From contig OZ025880.1 of NCBI GenBank assembly GCA_964019415.1, positions 2,500,813-2,564,812 on the forward strand: DNA of 64,000 bases. Direction: 5' to 3'. Shown in pieces: positions 61,701-64,000 of the stretch (within the stretch, counting starts at the first letter, position 1; every line of letters starts with the position of its first letter). The notes below the pieces were generated by a model. It had not been told where the DNA came from and searched no databases. It saw only the letters and a program-made list of their open reading frames with translations. The DNA comes from Ianthella basta (lineage: Eukaryota; Porifera; Demospongiae; Verongiida; Ianthellidae). Position numbers and translations under genes: made by a program.

Positions 61701-63614
61701 TGCCTCGCTGTATTCTATTTTGGCCGTATTCACAATCACTCTATCCCCACTGTTCCCTTGGTGACGTGGGTGTCTGTAGAACACTGATATTCCTCCACCA
61801 ACTCCTTGCCCAGCTGAGTTAAACGAAAGATCACACATTGCAAAATTGACAGTGTTATCAGTTCTGAAGGTGGCATTGACAGTGGAGAACTCTACTTGAG
61901 CACCTCCCCCCATCATGTCATATTGTTCTGATGGCACTAGAGAATTGTGCTCCACTCTACCCAATATGTTTACTGCATTTGCTGTTGCAGTATCAATAAA
62001 CTGAACAAACATGCCTCCTCCGCAATGTGCTTTGTTGTAGCCGAGATAAAGCATTGTGAAATTGAAGGTATTATTACATGAGGAATCCTGAAGGCCGAGA
62101 TAGAATCCACCACCCACTTCTGCAACATTGTGCTCTGCCTTCATTCCAAGTAGCTCGAGTGTATTCTGAGTAGCAAAGTCCATACATGCTACAGCAATAC
62201 CTCCACCCCTATGGGCACGATTATAAGCCAAAAGGCTGTCAAATGCGAAATTTACTGAACTCCCCTTGGCATGTCCACTGAATTCAACATACCCTCCAGC
62301 TCCCCAGTATGCACTGTGGTACAGAGATGTGATACGAGTCACTAGTATTACGTTTCTCCTTGCCCATCCTGTGATGAGAACTTGTAGTCCTCTGCTGTGT
62401 ACCTTTGTGCTACTTACTCCCATCAATTGCAAATCCTGAAGCAGGATGACATTTGCCTCTGAGTGATCTGTAACTTTGATGGAGAGTGCACTGCCTGGAG
62501 CTAGTCGGCACTTCATCACATTAACATATCCCATTTGTATCTGATTTCCAGTGGAATTGCCTCCAAGTTCAATCTTGATGTTGGAGTGCATAGTGGAGTT
62601 GTTTGCATCGCTCTTGATAACATTCGACAAATGATTGTGGCCCCCGCATTGTTCCACAACCATAATGGATATGAATGATACACTGTGACTGCGAAATGCA
62701 TCATGCAGAGCCAGTGAGATGCCATTACTTCTGGTTGACCTATCAACTGTGATATATATATATGAGACTGCAATCTCAGTGTCCTCCATGTCTCCCATCA
62801 CAGTGATGTTAATGGCTGTGAATGATGTGGTAAGGTTGTAATGAAATTCTGGCTGGATATTGATGTGGTTAATGTCTATATGCCTCAGTTTAATTGTCTC
62901 CCTTGCCATTGAAGCAACTCCTGTGCTACCTGTAAGAACTTCAAAGTGTACCCCACTACCGTGGATGGCAGAATGGTATATTCTCACACTCTCCATTAAT
63001 ACATCGCCACGTATAATTGTAGTATGATGTCTGATAAAGGAAATACCTGTTCCATAGGGGCCAACTATATCTATGACAAGATATTGTATCACCATTTCCT
63101 TGCAATTGTAAAAGTACAGGGTTGATGAATCTGAGATGGAATCACTGTACTGTAGCTGTTTTCCACAGCCATAAAATGCCAAGTGTTTAATAACAATTTT
63201 CTCAGCATTGTAAAATTCCAAGTTTGCTCCATTAGTGCACTGAATTGTTGGTACATCAATTTCACAATTGCCCTTTATTACTATGGCTGTAACATTCATC
63301 AGAGACATCCCATTTAAAATACTATCAAGGGGCTCAAGTCCATGGAAACCACAACCAATGAAAATCAATGTATCATTCCCAATGTGTGTAAGAGCATAGT
63401 TCAGTGACCCACATGATTCATTAAGGTGTTGTGGAGAGGGTACTGGGTCACTTGTTGGTGTGTCATGTATACACTGTGGACTATCCTCTCCTCTTGTACT
63501 AACCCATATGATTCTTCTGTAGTCCTCAGAAGCTGCTCCAGTGCAGCATGTGAGCAGCCACAGCACACACACCAGTAGGCTGTGTTTGGCTAGAGCTGGT
63601 TTCAGTTTGCTCAT
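58704..63614 (-). CDS. Beta-helix (Pmp-like), Cys-neck, multi-pass membrane protein A
   Basis: Single 1636-codon frame without introns. Signal peptide (LLVCVLWLLTCCTGAAS, about 12-28); IIWVSTRGEDSPQC and LNESCGSLNYALTH start the extracellular part. A right-handed beta-helix with Pmp-type turns follows: GGGIAVA (about 467), GGGFYLG (501), CGGGMFV (532), GGGISVF (606) and NYAFQRGGALYV (800). A Cys-rich neck has CCPPGYVF (about 1053), GLLCGDC (1156) and VCVNCEEG (1177). About eight membrane helices follow from 1197 to about 1570, then a charged tail RLGNLVLITELRAG and acidic TVTETETET. Many NxS/T sites fit a glycosylated cell-surface protein. No enzymatic motif is seen. Function unknown; a receptor, adhesion or channel-like role is possible but unproven. 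Confidence 0.9.
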   Translation of the reverse strand: MSKLKPALAKHSLLVCVLWLLTCCTGAASEDYRRIIWVSTRGEDSPQCIHDTPTSDPVPSPQHLNESCGSLNYALTHIGNDTLIFIGCGFHGLEPLDSILNGMSLMNVTAIVIKGNCEIDVPTIQCTNGANLEFYNAEKIVIKHLAFYGCGKQLQYSDSISDSSTLYFYNCKEMVIQYLVIDIVGPYGTGISFIRHHTTIIRGDVLMESVRIYHSAIHGSGVHFEVLTGSTGVASMARETIKLRHIDINHINIQPEFHYNLTTSFTAINITVMGDMEDTEIAVSYIYITVDRSTRSNGISLALHDAFRSHSVSFISIMVVEQCGGHNHLSNVIKSDANNSTMHSNIKIELGGNSTGNQIQMGYVNVMKCRLAPGSALSIKVTDHSEANVILLQDLQLMGVSSTKVHSRGLQVLITGWARRNVILVTRITSLYHSAYWGAGGYVEFSGHAKGSSVNFAFDSLLAYNRAHRGGGIAVACMDFATQNTLELLGMKAEHNVAEVGGGFYLGLQDSSCNNTFNFTMLYLGYNKAHCGGGMFVQFIDTATANAVNILGRVEHNSLVPSEQYDMMGGGAQVEFSTVNATFRTDNTVNFAMCDLSFNSAGQGVGGGISVFYRHPRHQGNSGDRVIVNTAKIEYSEAASGSACAFQSLNTHGKRLFTGIRLTDVTVMFVSSGVWTKYKQLQKMLSNCYRFLEVVYYSFMCFLKHVSNKIIPSLQVDTNKNLIYAKSVQITTERVTINCAASSQGIYALDSEIVLQTNSSVVSMFCVATHGGAIALHGESYIRVGKNTRLEFLANYAFQRGGALYVNSAPGAIPVSDCFLQYDQEWEEKNSTVTFLFINNTAKGDGQSFYVSDVRNCITGSTLGNITANAANCAHITSLQSFEGQVNFTFCYVTSGGHTPSLNISQSQLSSRDWRLRAVQREIVSGPNYVAMYSAINGLRKPLTMHFIPGKQKRLPYTRAKDVFGHNISSIFSVLINKMDDTLHFEPDPFSKYTADFTVILHGIPQRHGMANHSFPSNTSNTSAVGRPPQLVLQSVDNTDLLLVMNIELQCCPPGYVFRYGPGHMGTCHCGVLSVTGIADCNESHPEVIGAVLKRDHWAGYLLSNDQHSCDGQKFFTGQCPPGHCQTQQITLPQNNSQEQLQEIVCSKYNNRKGLLCGDCLEGKGTAVNFNGIRPVCVNCEEGLSKVGILVWILSEWVPMFAFMFVLMLFNIDLVSGRFNSFLLFAQLLAFSTIRGDAELGPVHNTFVRIYRFLYGMWNLDFFGVLLPPYCLAPNANLTLLQTLLLHYSIGLFPLTVAITLTVLERSAEKWICCHRVDQCLRRMRRWKAKYSDGMSYDRALPAFVILGFTRFLVSSFYILVHQTITGEDGERKVVVWWQGSVPYGSIQHIAYFIPAIVILLVFVLLPSFVLLTLPIGPQLFGRFLIAVPPLRKLQRIQTFCSNVYTDRWVYHFVNVFQGCYKERFRSFSSLYLIHRIVHLLVAVFTPRAEDALRIQIFLVVALLLLIAALQPYNSRKFNALDTAILGNLALILILSLHITDLNTPIGTKQFFASIQMILIYLPLLYPGILLGNKVYLKCRQLSCCQKQEEEREEYAEPLLEAPAERLGNLVLITELRAGVPTSEDDDTVTETETET

Positions 63615-64000
63615 GTTTCCACTGCAGACCTGTAGATCCGTTGGTTGAGAGAGGAAACCCAGTCACATTACTTAATTAACTAGCTGTTGTATGTTGATGT
63701 ATAGGCAAGCATTGACTGTGTGACATCAATTAAGATCCAATCAGGAAACATTATCCTGTGGATACATAATGGTACATATAATCAGAGTTATTGAAGAATT
63801 GTAATGGTAAATTAATGTAACTTACAACAGCTGTGATGATCCTTGCACTCTCAGGTTTTCTGTAAGAAGGCAAACACACTAGAACCGACAGTATGAGTTT
63901 ACTTGTCAGTTAGACTGCATAATACTGATGTTGCAGGAGTTTGTGGTAAAGGGACCACTTTTACTGTTATATTATACTTTGGCACAGCGGCTTTTATGGT
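63615..64000. other. Upstream flank of gene A
   Basis: Presumed promoter side of gene A. On the minus strand CTGCAG lies just before the ATG (about 63623), so a 5' non-coding exon is possible. No other feature; the window ends here. Confidence 0.35.

Noticed and set aside
58704-63614. Recent bacterial transfer of a chlamydial Pmp gene
   Set aside because: GGG-turn repeats are shared, but the eukaryotic-style signal peptide, multi-pass anchor, N-glycosylation sites and host-like composition give no direct sign of recent transfer; older origin is left open.

Overview
The window reads as animal nuclear DNA, most likely from a sponge (inference). Evidence: compact intron-rich genes, a receptor and a cytoplasmic tyrosine kinase, and large Pmp-like beta-helix proteins with a multi-pass membrane end, a type I associate with sponge gene families. 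No ribosome-binding sites, operons or bacterial gene structure are present. The exact species cannot be read from the sequence.

Layout. (1) 0.4-6.4 kb, minus: a split gene resembling the TFIIIC90 (GTF3C4) beta-propeller subunit of RNA polymerase III factor TFIIIC. (2) 7.2-19.1 kb, minus: a receptor tyrosine kinase with signal peptide, fibronectin-III-like ectodomain, one membrane helix and a split kinase domain. (3) 19.1-25.6 kb: repeat-rich, gene-poor DNA. (4) 25.7-26.35 kb, minus, and 26.48-30.57 kb, plus: a head-to-head pair, a YBEY-like endoribonuclease (only its first two exons seen) and a TPR protein resembling the RPL4 assembly chaperone Acl4. The TPR gene has a U12-type AT-AC intron and an intronic Penelope-like piece with hammerhead ribozyme motifs. 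(5) 33.3-36.3 kb, minus: a Tec-like SH3-SH2-kinase. (6) 31.6-63.6 kb: a family of beta-helix, multi-pass membrane proteins. It has one intact 1636-codon intronless gene (58,704-63,614), one copy interrupted only by a single TAG (44,038-48,906), two decayed copies and three 3' relics. Two parallel blocks (about 39-49 kb and 52-64 kb) show that a pair of genes was duplicated together.

The first 37 kb are studded with long (CA/GT)n tracts, many sitting against splice sites. The beta-helix cluster has only one. Several foldback or MITE-like elements, one Helitron-like candidate and a pogo-like 180-bp MITE family fill introns and intergenic DNA.

The two kinases suggest signalling roles. The beta-helix family has a nearly constant membrane anchor joined to divergent extracellular parts and is the best candidate here for an undescribed recognition or adhesion system. 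That role is inference only. Exon limits are read from GT-AG signals and reading frame by eye and have not been checked by transcript data.
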